Below the pieces are notes generated by a model. That model was not told the origin of the DNA, did no database searches, and saw only the letters and a program-made list of their open reading frames with translations. From Nitrospirota bacterium (GTDB lineage Bacteria; Nitrospirota; Nitrospiria; SBBL01; JAADHI01), in assembly GCA_029261195.1 (NCBI GenBank), contig JAJDBU010000063.1, positions 1 through 64,000 on the forward strand: DNA of 64,000 bases. Direction: 5' to 3'. Positions 51,972 through 61,500 of this stretch are shown here, piece after piece (the first letter of the stretch is position 1; each line of letters begins with the position of its first letter). The translations under genes were made by a program, and so were the position numbers.

Positions 51972-52475
51972 GTGAAAAGATTCATTATGTTGACTGCCCT
52001 CGTTATGGCCTTGGCTTTTACTTTTACTTCAAATGGACTCTCAGCAGGATACGGGGTCACTGGATGTGGTCTTGGAGGGATGCTTGTCAAAGACAATGGG
52101 ACACTCGCTCAAATTGGTGCATGGTTTTTAAATACGATTTTAGGAAATCAAACCTTTGGTATGACATCGGGTACTTCCGGCTGTGGTGAGGAGAGTGGCT
52201 TAGTTTTATCCAAAAGCGAACAGAAAATCTTTGTGGAAAATAATTACGAAAATCTTTTAAAAGAAATGGCCGCCGGTCAAGGTGAAAACCTGAAAACCCT
52301 GGCCGCTCTTATAGGCTGTTCTGCAGAGCAGAGTGAAGACTTCGGTCGCTTTGCACAAGAACGTTATGCCTCTATTTTTAAAACAGCCGAAACAACCCCG
52401 ACTGAAATGCTGGTGGCTTTAGAAGTCGAGCTATCAAAAAACACAAGGCGATCCACATCATGCCACGGGATTTAA
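51972..52475 (+). CDS. DUF3015-family secreted protein (copy 1)
   Basis: GTG start. A signal peptide ends at LSAGYG, after which the family pattern GYG-GCGLG and, further on, FGMTSGTSGC are seen. A helical C-terminal part with two more cysteines follows. DUF3015 proteins are small periplasmic or outer-membrane-associated proteins with no known function. It is paralogous to the next gene. Confidence 0.8.
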   Translation: MKRFIMLTALVMALAFTFTSNGLSAGYGVTGCGLGGMLVKDNGTLAQIGAWFLNTILGNQTFGMTSGTSGCGEESGLVLSKSEQKIFVENNYENLLKEMAAGQGENLKTLAALIGCSAEQSEDFGRFAQERYASIFKTAETTPTEMLVALEVELSKNTRRSTSCHGI

Positions 52476-52543
52476 TATGCAGGCTTATTGGAAAGAGTTC
52501 ATCCTATGAAGAATGATCCAAGTTGCTGAGCAGAGAGGGTAGG

Positions 52544-53029
52544 ATGAAAAAAGTTGTTTTTTCATTTTTAGGGGTCATGATCTTCACTTCGCCCGCATTT
52601 TCAACAGGATATGGAGATGCAGGGTGTGGCTTAGGTTCTATTATTATTGGTGATGAATCCGGACCGGTACAAATTCTTGCCGCAACATTGAACGGGGTTT
52701 CCTATAACCAGGTATTTGGGGTTTCATCGGGCACCTCGAACTGTGATCCCGATGGAATTGTCCTTGCTGAACAAGAAAGACATCGCTTTGTCGTTCAAAA
52801 CTTTGCCAGCCTCGAAAAAGAAATGGCGAGTGGAGGAGGGGAGCATATCAGAACATTGGCAAGTCTGTTAGGCTGTCCGTCTGAAAAAAGAGTGCAGTTT
52901 ATTTCTTATACGCAGCAGAACTACGAAAGCATTTTTGAAAATGAAAAGACAACACCGAAAGAAATGTTGAACACCCTCAGAAAAGGCTTGTCAACCCATC
53001 CCGAACTTACGGCATCTTGTGTCAGTTAA
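52544..53029 (+). CDS. DUF3015-family secreted protein (copy 2)
   Basis: ATG 52544 is chosen because GAGGGTAGG lies directly ahead; the longer frame adds seven residues that are not signal-like. Signal cleavage near FSTGYG, then GCGLG and FGVSSGTSNC. The spacing of the cysteines and the KTTPKEML motif matches copy 1, so the pair arose by tandem duplication. Confidence 0.8.
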   Translation: MKKVVFSFLGVMIFTSPAFSTGYGDAGCGLGSIIIGDESGPVQILAATLNGVSYNQVFGVSSGTSNCDPDGIVLAEQERHRFVVQNFASLEKEMASGGGEHIRTLASLLGCPSEKRVQFISYTQQNYESIFENEKTTPKEMLNTLRKGLSTHPELTASCVS

Positions 53030-53376
53030 AAATACTCTGATCAGCTCAAGACTTGTTTGTAGAGCAAAATTCCCCGCTTCTTTGTTCCAAATCTTGTTTA
53101 TAGCGAGCTATTCTCTGTAATTTTCGCCTTGAATCGAATGTTTTATCTCCGGAAAACCCAATCCAGACTCAATCAGACACCTCTTAGAATATTAATTGCA
53201 TTGCGGGCGTGTCCAGCCTATAATCCTGTGCTGTTTTCTTGAAAAATGGTCAAAGATCTAAAAGGAATGTATCAAGAGAGAAGTGGTGGAAGTCCTTCTT
53301 CTGTTGCCCTGTGTGTGGCATGTTCACCACGACTTAAATTGAAAATGGAGGTATGGTGAGGGAAGGAGAAAATACG
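53030..53376 (+). promoter_or_regulatory. intergenic region with sigma70 promoter for the fused sugar enzyme
   Basis: TTGCAT (53196-53201) and a consensus TATAAT (53219-53224) are 17 bases apart, predicting a leader of about 145 bases before the start at 53377. No gene remnant or strong terminator is seen elsewhere in this gap. Confidence 0.6.
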
Positions 53377-54954
53377 ATGTTACCTGGGGTCGCGGTCATC
53401 GGAGGTGGACACTGGGGTAAAAATTTGATCAGGAACTTTCACGGACTTAAATCGCTTGCTGCGATCTGTGATTGCGACGAAGAACGACTTTCAAATTATA
53501 AAGAACAATATCCGGATTGTAAGATCCTTTCATTTTTTGAAATTCTGAAAGATGAGACAATTCCGGCAATAGTGATTGCAACACCAGCCGAAACGCATAG
53601 GGCCTTCGTCGAAGAAGCGATCTTAGCCGGTAAGGATGTTTTTGTGGAAAAACCACTCTGCCTTTCGGTAAAAGAAGGAAAAGAACTTGTGGCCTTGGCT
53701 CGTGAAAAAGAACGAATCTTAATGGTAGGACACCTCCTATGGTATCACCCGGCTGTCCTTAAATTGAAGGAATTGATTGATTCCGGAGAACTCGGGAGAA
53801 TTCAATATATCTATTCAAACCGACTCAATCTTGGAAAAATCCGGCGAGAGGAGAATATCCTCTGGTCCTTCGCCCCCCACGATATTTCCGTTATTCTGGG
53901 CTTGCTAGGGGAAGTACCTGAAAATGTTGAAGCCCAGGGGGGAAACTATCTTCATCCTCAGATTGCTGATGTCACAGTGAGTCTCCTTTCCTTTGCAAGC
54001 GGAATTAAGGCGCATGTTTTTGTTTCCTGGCTCCATCCTTTTAAAGAACAGAAGTTAATTGTCGTCGGCGATAAAAAGATGGCGGTCTTCGATGACATGG
54101 AGAAGAAGGACAAACTTCTGCTTTATCCTCACTCGATTGAATGGAAAAACCATCTGCCCGTTCCCAATAAAGCTGAGGCACAGACAGTACAGCTCCCGGA
54201 AGGAGAACCCCTTCGGGCCGAGTGCCTTCACTTTCTTAAAGCAGTCGAGACAAGAACGAAACCTCGCACTGACGGAGAAGAGGGCCTGCGTGTCCTCAAA
54301 GTCCTACAACAGTGCCAGGAATCCTTAGGGGTAAAAGCACAAGCTCAAACTCAATCAGTATCGGAAAGCCCTTCTACTCCTTTTTTTGCCCATAAATCGG
54401 TCTATGTTGATGAAGAAGTTGCTGTGGGGCAAGGGACACGCATCTGGCATTTTTCACATATTCTGAAAGGCTCCTCTATTGGCAAAGGGTGTAAAATTGG
54501 TCAAAATTGCGTGATTGGCCCTAATGTGAATATTGGCAATAATGTTAAGATTCAAAATAATGTCTCTGTCTATGAGGGCGTGACGCTTGAAGATCATGTC
54601 TTTTGTGGCCCTTCAATGGTTTTTACTAATGTTTTTAACCCGCGAAGCGAAATTCCAAGAATGGACGCTCTTAGAAAAACGCTCCTGAAACAAGGCGCAA
54701 CCATTGGTGCAAACGCCACGATACTTTGCGGAATTACGGTTGGCAGATATGCCTTCATCGGGGCAGGAGCTGTTGTGATCAAAGATGTTCCCGACTATGC
54801 TGTCGTCGTTGGAAACCCGGCCAGGCTTACAGGCTCGATATGTAGATGCGGAATAAAACTGGTCTTTGCCGGAAATAAAGCCACCTGCCTTGACTGTGGA
54901 CAGTCTTACGAAAAAGAAGAAAACCTTGTTCACTCGGTTGTAAACGATCAATAA
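53377..54954 (+). CDS. fused WbpB-type dehydrogenase and WbpD-type N-acetyltransferase
   Basis: Residues 1-320 are a Gfo/Idh/MocA oxidoreductase: VIGGGHWGKNLIRNF, then the EKPLCLS motif with its catalytic lysine and the APHDISVI histidine region. After a short linker, residues about 340-490 are a left-handed beta-helix acyltransferase (IGPNVNIGNNVKIQNNVSVYEGV). The C-terminus carries a CXC/CXXC zinc-ribbon-like tail. In Pseudomonas the separate enzymes WbpB and WbpD act on UDP-GlcNAcA to form a 2,3-diacetamido uronic acid. Start ATG 53377 (AAGGAGAA ahead) is preferred to ATG 53353. The partner aminotransferase follows; wbpA and wbpI are not in the window. Confidence 0.82.
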   Translation: MLPGVAVIGGGHWGKNLIRNFHGLKSLAAICDCDEERLSNYKEQYPDCKILSFFEILKDETIPAIVIATPAETHRAFVEEAILAGKDVFVEKPLCLSVKEGKELVALAREKERILMVGHLLWYHPAVLKLKELIDSGELGRIQYIYSNRLNLGKIRREENILWSFAPHDISVILGLLGEVPENVEAQGGNYLHPQIADVTVSLLSFASGIKAHVFVSWLHPFKEQKLIVVGDKKMAVFDDMEKKDKLLLYPHSIEWKNHLPVPNKAEAQTVQLPEGEPLRAECLHFLKAVETRTKPRTDGEEGLRVLKVLQQCQESLGVKAQAQTQSVSESPSTPFFAHKSVYVDEEVAVGQGTRIWHFSHILKGSSIGKGCKIGQNCVIGPNVNIGNNVKIQNNVSVYEGVTLEDHVFCGPSMVFTNVFNPRSEIPRMDALRKTLLKQGATIGANATILCGITVGRYAFIGAGAVVIKDVPDYAVVVGNPARLTGSICRCGIKLVFAGNKATCLDCGQSYEKEENLVHSVVNDQ

Positions 54955-54968
54955 ATAGGAGATTCTCT

Positions 54969-56108
54969 GTGAAAATACCTTTATTAGACTTAAAAGCACA
55001 CCACACTCCGATTGAAAAAGAATTGCTTGCTGCAATTGGAGAGGTCTTGCGTAGTCAGGCTTTTATCCTTGGCCCTACAGTAAAAAATCTGGAAGAGAGA
55101 ATCGCATCTTATTCACACACAGCACATGCGATCGGTGTTTCTTCCGGCACGGATGCACTGCTGGTCTCTCTCATGGCCCTTGATATTGGTCCGGGTGATG
55201 AAGTGATTACGACTGCATACTCCTTTTTTGCGACAGCCGGTGTCATTTCACGACTTGGCGCTAAACCGGTATTTGTTGACATTGATCCCACGAGTTACAA
55301 CATTGATCCGGACAAAATTGAGCCTGCAATTACAGCAAAAACAAAAGCGATCATCGCTGTCCATTTATATGGTCAGATTGCCGATATGTCAGCAATCCAG
55401 GCTGTGGCTGACCGTCATAGCCTTAAGGTTGTTGAAGATGCGGCACAAGCAATCGGTGCGGAAAACCAGGAGGGGAAACGGGCAGGGGAACTGGGAGATC
55501 TGGGTTGTTTTTCCTTCTTCCCAAGCAAGAACCTGGGTGCCCTGGGAGACGGCGGTATGGTTGTCACGAACGATGCAGCCCTTGCCGAGAAGGTTCGCAT
55601 GTTGCGGGTTCATGGCGGTAAGCCGAAGTACTACCATAGTATTGTCGGTGGAAACTTTCGTCTTGATGCGATCCAGGCTGCTGTTGTGAATGTAAAATTG
55701 AATTATCTTGATGGCTGGACTGCGGCACGCCAGGAAAATGCAAAACGCTATACTGAACTTTTCATAAAGAGCGGGCTTGTTGAGAAAATGGGAGTGAAGC
55801 TTCCAAAGCCCATCTACAAAGATTCCGGGACAGCGCATTTTCACATCTATAACCAGTATGTCATTCGTGTCCCAAACCGGGACAAGCTTCGTGCCTATCT
55901 TAAGGAGAATGAAATCGGGCATGATGTCTATTACCCGATTCCTTTTCATCTTCAGGAATGTTTTCAAGACCTTGGTTACAAAAAAGGTGATTTTCCGGAA
56001 TCAGAGCGGGCAGCTAATGAGACAATTGCCCTGCCAATATATCCTGAACTGACAGCCGAAATGCAGGAGGAAGTTGTCAGCCGAATCGCTCAGTTTCTCA
56101 TTGCATGA
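54969..56108 (+). CDS. WbpE/WlbC-type sugar 3-aminotransferase
   Basis: A DegT-fold PLP enzyme of 379 residues. The Schiff-base lysine is in FFPSKNLGALGDGG, with SSGTDALLVSLMAL and VVEDAAQAIGA. WbpE relatives convert the 3-keto-UDP-GlcNAcA formed by the dehydrogenase into the 3-amino sugar. GTG start with AGGAG ahead, 14 bases after the fused enzyme. Together they give three of the usual activities for 2,3-diacetamido sugars. Confidence 0.85.
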   Translation: MKIPLLDLKAHHTPIEKELLAAIGEVLRSQAFILGPTVKNLEERIASYSHTAHAIGVSSGTDALLVSLMALDIGPGDEVITTAYSFFATAGVISRLGAKPVFVDIDPTSYNIDPDKIEPAITAKTKAIIAVHLYGQIADMSAIQAVADRHSLKVVEDAAQAIGAENQEGKRAGELGDLGCFSFFPSKNLGALGDGGMVVTNDAALAEKVRMLRVHGGKPKYYHSIVGGNFRLDAIQAAVVNVKLNYLDGWTAARQENAKRYTELFIKSGLVEKMGVKLPKPIYKDSGTAHFHIYNQYVIRVPNRDKLRAYLKENEIGHDVYYPIPFHLQECFQDLGYKKGDFPESERAANETIALPIYPELTAEMQEEVVSRIAQFLIA

Positions 56109-56194
56109 AGATCGTCTCTTTGGCTAATTCAAATTAAGGTATCGCTAAACACCGCCGGTTATTCATTTTAATCACTTGGAAGAAGGAAAAAGGG

Positions 56195-56424
56195 GTGAAA
56201 GCCTTAATCACTGCGGGAGGACGTGAAATACGTCTTTGTCCTATTACCTCTGCGAGTAATAAACATCTGATCCCGATTTCAGCAAGCCGATGATCTTTTA
56301 CGCAATTAAAACGCCTGCTATCATTGGCATGAAAGAGCCCGAGGCTGTTGTAAACCCTCAGACGAGTAACGTGCTTCTGCTTATAATCAACTTGGCGGCC
56401 CATACCTCCATGGTCATAAGGTAA
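56195..56424 (+). pseudogene. rmlA: remnant of a glucose-1-phosphate thymidylyltransferase
   Basis: GTG 56195 behind an AAGG-type ribosome site encodes KALITAGGREIRL-PIT--SNKHLIPI, the nucleotide-binding start of an RmlA-like enzyme. The frame meets TGA at 56291. A shift from about 56285 restores PMIFYAIK (from 56287), after which homology ends. Only about the first 40 residues are present. The tail to 56424 and a 20-codon open frame at 56433-56495 are not recognised. It fills most of the 393-base gap between the aminotransferase and the exporter genes. Confidence 0.75.
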
Positions 56425-56501
56425 CATGAGTCATGAATTCAGAATTTATCAGTCGGATAGAAAGCTATAATTTAGATGCGATCTCTGAGAAGTAGTATTC
56501 G

Positions 56502-57296
56502 GTGAAAAACCTTCTATTGGCTACCTGGTTCTACAGGCAGTTCATTATCTCGTCTATCAAAAATGATTTTAAGGCCCGTTTTGCGCGGAGCAGGCTTGGT
56601 GGAGCCTGGATGGTATTACATCCTCTTTCCACGGTTTTAATGTATGCGCTGGTTCTTTCTGCTGTGCTTTCAGCTAAGATGCCCGGAATTAATAATCGTT
56701 TTTCTTACGCCATTTATCTTACAGCTGGGACCTTATCCTGGTCTCTCTTTTCAGAAGTCCTGTCACGTTGTCTGACCATCTTTATTGACAACGGCAACTT
56801 AATGAAAAAAATAGTCTTTCCGAGAACCTGCTTGCCATTAATCGTGACCGGCTCCGCATTGGTCAACAATGCTCTGTTGCTACTCTCTATTATTGTTATC
56901 TTTGCATTGCTTGGCCATTATCCCGGGGTGGATGCCCTTTGGCTGCCGCTATTATTTGTCATTACTATCGCTTTCGGATTGGGTATAGGTCTTATCTTGG
57001 GAGTGCTTAATGTGTTTGTTCGTGATATTGGGCAGGTTGTACCGATCATATTGCAGTTTTCCTTTTGGTTTACACCCATTGTTTATACGGTGGACATCAT
57101 CCCCGAGCACTATCGGTACTTATTGCAATACAACCCCATGTATCACATTGTAAGTGCTTACCATAATGTATTGGTGTATCTCCGGCCACCAGAATGGCAT
57201 GGATTGTTGGTTGTCACTGCAGTGAGTATCATTCTTCTCGCTTTTTCCTTGTTTTTGTTTCGCCGTGCCGGTGCTGAAATGGTGGATGTTTTATGA
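56502..57296 (+). CDS. wzm: O-polysaccharide ABC exporter permease
   Basis: A six-helix ABC-2 type permease of 264 residues. The start has the Wzm pattern DFKARFARSRLGGAWMVLHPL and KKIVFPR, with FSFWFTPIVY later. It moves lipid-linked O-polysaccharide across the inner membrane with the ATPase encoded next, with which it overlaps by ATGA. GTG start with a weak GAGAAG site. Confidence 0.9.
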   Translation: MKNLLLATWFYRQFIISSIKNDFKARFARSRLGGAWMVLHPLSTVLMYALVLSAVLSAKMPGINNRFSYAIYLTAGTLSWSLFSEVLSRCLTIFIDNGNLMKKIVFPRTCLPLIVTGSALVNNALLLLSIIVIFALLGHYPGVDALWLPLLFVITIAFGLGIGLILGVLNVFVRDIGQVVPIILQFSFWFTPIVYTVDIIPEHYRYLLQYNPMYHIVSAYHNVLVYLRPPEWHGLLVVTAVSIILLAFSLFLFRRAGAEMVDVL

Positions 57297-58597
57297 GTGT
57301 TGTCCTGGAAGTTGTCGACTTAGGAAAGGCCTATCGACATTACAGCTCGCAACTTTACCGCATACTTTCCTGGTTTGGGCTGAGGGTTAAGCCTATCGAA
57401 GAACACTGGGTGTTGCAGAATATCAGCTTTTCTCTACACTCAGGAGAAGCAATAGGAATCGTCGGGCAGAATGGTGCGGGAAAAAGTACGCTACTCAAAC
57501 TCATCACTGGTACTCAACGTGCCACAACTGGTCAGATACATACTAAGGGTCGTATCGCCGCTATCCTAGAATTGGGAATGGGTTTTAATCCCGAATTTAC
57601 CGGGCGTCAAAATGCATTTCATGGCTTAGGGCTAATGGGATTTAGCAATGAAGAAATAGAAAAGGTGCTTCCAGAACTGGAGACTTTTGCCGAAATCGGT
57701 GAATACTTCGACCAGCCCTTGCGTACATATTCCAGTGGCATGCAGATGCGTGTTGCATTTGCAGTGGTGACAGCGTTTCGCCCTGATATTTTAATCGTAG
57801 ACGAAGCTCTTTCTGTCGGTGATGCTTACTTTCAGGCAAAGTGCTATGAACTCATTATTTCTTACAAGAAACAGGGTACAACTTTGATTTTAGTTACGCA
57901 TTCTATTGGCGACATCGTTAAACACTGTACTCGTGCGTTGTATATTCGTGATGGCCGACTCACCGTGGATGGTAGTCCACGTGATGTTAGTAATTTTTAC
58001 CTGGATGACTTATTTGGTAATAGTAAAGAGAAGTCAGGAAAGCAGGGACTCTCGAAATCTGTAAGCGATGCCACCGAAGTTATGAATGGTACGGAGGATA
58101 AGTTTCATACTCGTCTCGGCTACCGCAAAGAAGAACACCGCTGGGGTAATGGTGGCGCACGTATTCTGGATTACCTGGTGCATGTCAATGGACAAGACTA
58201 TCCGGCTATCATTGAGAGCAATGCCAAAGCCGAATTCTCCTTCAAGGTGATATTTGATGCTGGGTTTGACGAGATCACTGCAGGCTTTCTTCTTAAAACA
58301 CACGATGGTGTATTTCTATATGGCACTAACTCGTTTCTTGTAACCGAAGGAAAACAAGCTATATCTGCGGACAAAGGGGAGGGCATTGTTTTTAAGTTTG
58401 AAGTGCCCATGACCCTAAATGCCGGTCACTATATGGTGTCTTTCGGCATTGCCACCGGTCCACAGGAAATGCTGAAACCACTAGACAGGCGCTATGATTC
58501 CATCCTTCTGACTGTCGTGCGGCCGATGGGGTTTTGGGGCTTGGTTGACCTTCGGGCAGAATTCGGCATGACCAGGGAAACTATCAATGTCTCGTAA
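57293..58597 (+). CDS. wzt: O-polysaccharide ABC exporter ATPase with carbohydrate-binding domain
   Basis: Walker A GQNGAGKST (58-66), signature YSSGMQMR (146-153) and Walker B ILIVDE (166-171) give a complete nucleotide-binding domain. The C-terminal 170 residues after about 265 form a Wzt-C beta-sandwich (AEFSFKVIFDA, GHYMVSFGIA). In E. coli O8/O9a this domain recognises the modified non-reducing end made by WbdD. Its presence matches the WbdD-like terminator fused in the next gene, which overlaps by 11 bases. Confidence 0.92.
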   Translation: MSVVLEVVDLGKAYRHYSSQLYRILSWFGLRVKPIEEHWVLQNISFSLHSGEAIGIVGQNGAGKSTLLKLITGTQRATTGQIHTKGRIAAILELGMGFNPEFTGRQNAFHGLGLMGFSNEEIEKVLPELETFAEIGEYFDQPLRTYSSGMQMRVAFAVVTAFRPDILIVDEALSVGDAYFQAKCYELIISYKKQGTTLILVTHSIGDIVKHCTRALYIRDGRLTVDGSPRDVSNFYLDDLFGNSKEKSGKQGLSKSVSDATEVMNGTEDKFHTRLGYRKEEHRWGNGGARILDYLVHVNGQDYPAIIESNAKAEFSFKVIFDAGFDEITAGFLLKTHDGVFLYGTNSFLVTEGKQAISADKGEGIVFKFEVPMTLNAGHYMVSFGIATGPQEMLKPLDRRYDSILLTVVRPMGFWGLVDLRAEFGMTRETINVS

Positions 58598-61500
58598 AGT
58601 TACCAAGAGCAACCTTCAATGCCTGGTTGCGGCGCTACCAGAAGTCTATCAGCCTATTTACACCCATCCGGAACTTTCCCGTAGTGTATCGCGTGCCTGC
58701 CGGGATAGGCTTGAGTATATAGTCCAGGTGTACGAATCGCTTGTTGCCCAATTGCAGCGCCCCTTGCGCGTACTTGATCTGGGATCTGCGCAAGGCTTCT
58801 TCAGCTTTAGTCTGGCTGAGCTTGGTGCCAGCGTACATGGTGTGGATTATCTTGATGATAATGTAGCTGTTTGCAAGGAACTTGCAGATGAGCATAAAAA
58901 CCTGAATGTCAGCTTTCAAGTTGGACGCATTGAGGATGTATTACAACAGCTTGAGAGGGGGCAGTATGACCTAGTACTTGGCCTGAGCGTGTTCCACCAT
59001 ATTGTGCAGGAAAAAAGTGCGGCAGCGGTTGGTCAAATGTTGAGCGAGTTAGCTGGCAACGTGGAGGTAGGCATTTTCGAATTCGCCCAGGCCTCAGAAC
59101 CTTTGTACTGGGCGGAGGCACAACCAGAACAACCCCGGCAATTACTTAATGGTTTTGCCTTTGTGCATGAATTGTCACGGCACGAAACACACCTGTCGTC
59201 CATCGCACGGCCTTTGTACTTTTCCAGCAATCACTACTGGTACTTGAACGCCCGAGGGGGCGTTTTTGATTCAACACAAACATATTCAAACGCACTTGCA
59301 CAGGGTGTTCATCAAGGCACAAGGCAGTATTACTTCGGCAATGGGTTACTTGTAAAGCAATATCGACTGGATAACGCGGAATGTTTAGAGGGTAATCTTG
59401 AGGAGTACCACAACGAAGCCACCTTCTTGACTGATCCGCCATCGGGATTCAATGTCCCAGAGCTTGTGTTACACGGCCAGCATGAAAGTGAAGCGTGGAT
59501 AGTGCGGGCACTACTACCCGGTGAACTGTTGCTTGATGTCATATGCCATAAAAAAAAATATAACCCCACTCAGGTACTGGGCGATATCCTGACACAACTG
59601 GCTGTACTCGAAGCCGATGGATTGTATCACAACGATGTGCGCGTCTGGAACGTGCTAATAAATGCTGATGGCGCTGCAACGCTTTTTGACTATGGGGCAA
59701 TATCTGCAAGAGCCAATGACTGTGTATGGCCGAATGATATCTTTCTTTCATTTTTGATTTTTGTGCATGAAGTGACAACAGGTAATGTCGGTTCGCCAGT
59801 GCCGTTACGTGCTACCCGAATAAGTCCTTTTGGATTGACTGAGCCATATCTGAAATGGACTATGGCTTTCTGGTCGCGGCCTGTCGGCGAATGGAACTTC
59901 AGTCTTCTACACGAATTATTTATGCAAAGGGATACACTCTCCGATAGCAATACGTACAGCGATACATCGACCCAGCTTTGGGTACAAACTATGGAAGAGG
60001 CTCTTGATGGCGAAATTTCAAAAACACAGCATCTGGAGTCGCAACTCGGCAGAAGGAGCGAACAGCTGGCAGATCTGGAGTCGCAACTCGGCAGAAGGAG
60101 CGAACAGCTGGCAGATAGTGAAGCCGCACTTGGGACGGTCAGTCTTGAGTTGAAATCTGTTTACAATAGCAAATCTTGGTACCTTACCAAACCGATACGA
60201 GAATTGAAGTCGTTCTGCAAGCGTCTGTTTGCTCTGAGAAACCGAACCATGCTATGGCTCGCCCATCTGTCCAAACGCTCAGTCCTCTGGGTGCTACTCA
60301 AGGCCATGGCCTATATTACTAAACGTTCTGGGCTGCAAATACGGGCCAAGACTTGGCTGCTGAAATATCCGAGACTTAAAACAAAATTACGACGGCTATT
60401 GGAGCAGGGTCTGACTACTAAACGACCGAGTAAAACTTCTTATCCTGATCATCACGAAACTAAACTATTTGACCGCTTCAAGCAAAGTATTCACTGCCAA
60501 AATACTGATGCTTCTTTTGTCTTGCCGCTTCCATCGGGTGCACGAAATATTTATATCTACGTTGATCATACTGTTCTCTGTTCAACGAATACGGGAATAC
60601 AGCGTGTTACTCGTGGCGTTGCAGCGAGTCTTCGATCGCTTGGAGAGAATGTTCATTATGTGAAATGGGATGCCGTCGAAGGTCAATGTGTATTGATCAA
60701 TATAGAGGAACGTCGGTTCCTTGCGGAATGGAATGGTCCTTCTGTCCACGAGACCGAGCTTAAATACTATCCATCTAGCGATGGAGAACAGATTTCAGTT
60801 GCACCACATGTCCTAGGCGAAAACAATTGGTTGATTGTCCCTGAAGTTACCCATATTACCTACCACGAGCACCCCGTTACATTGAATCTGTTGCAGTGGT
60901 CTCGCAGTGCTGGGCTTAAAACAGGATTTATCTTTTACGATTCCATCCCGTTAAGACGCGATGAGTTGCACGAAATGTCTTCTAGACACGCAAAGTACAT
61001 GCGACATCTCTTGCTGGCAGACGTTGTCTGGCCCATATCGCAATGGTCAGCTGACGATCTCATTGCATACTGGGTGAGGAATGAGTGTGCAAGCATGAAA
61101 ACGATGCCTGAAATAGAGGTGCTTCATTTGTCCGGAGAGTCATTACTTTGTGAGCGAATCCGAGAGCCGAAAGACGGGGAAAAATTGATTCTTTCCGTCG
61201 GTTCCATTGAGCCGAGAAAAAATCAGGTTATGCTTATCAGGGCTTTTGAAGCCTATCGTAAGCTTCACCCAGACAGTGAATGGCGTTTGACTCTAGTCGG
61301 GAATATCCATCCCTTGGTCGCAGAGGAAGTTACCCGCGCTCAAGGTGCAGATAAGGCAATCTTGCATGTTGGGAATGTTTCCAACCAGAAGCTTGATTCG
61401 CTATATCGTTCGTGTGCGTTTACCGTTTTTCCATCAGTTGAAGAAGGCTTTGGTCTGCCGATCCTCGAGAGTTTATGGTACGCAAAGCCATGCATCTGCG

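Noticed and set aside
56433-56495. 20-codon open frame before wzm
   Set aside because: Too short and without recognisable similarity or ribosome site; left as part of the remnant region.
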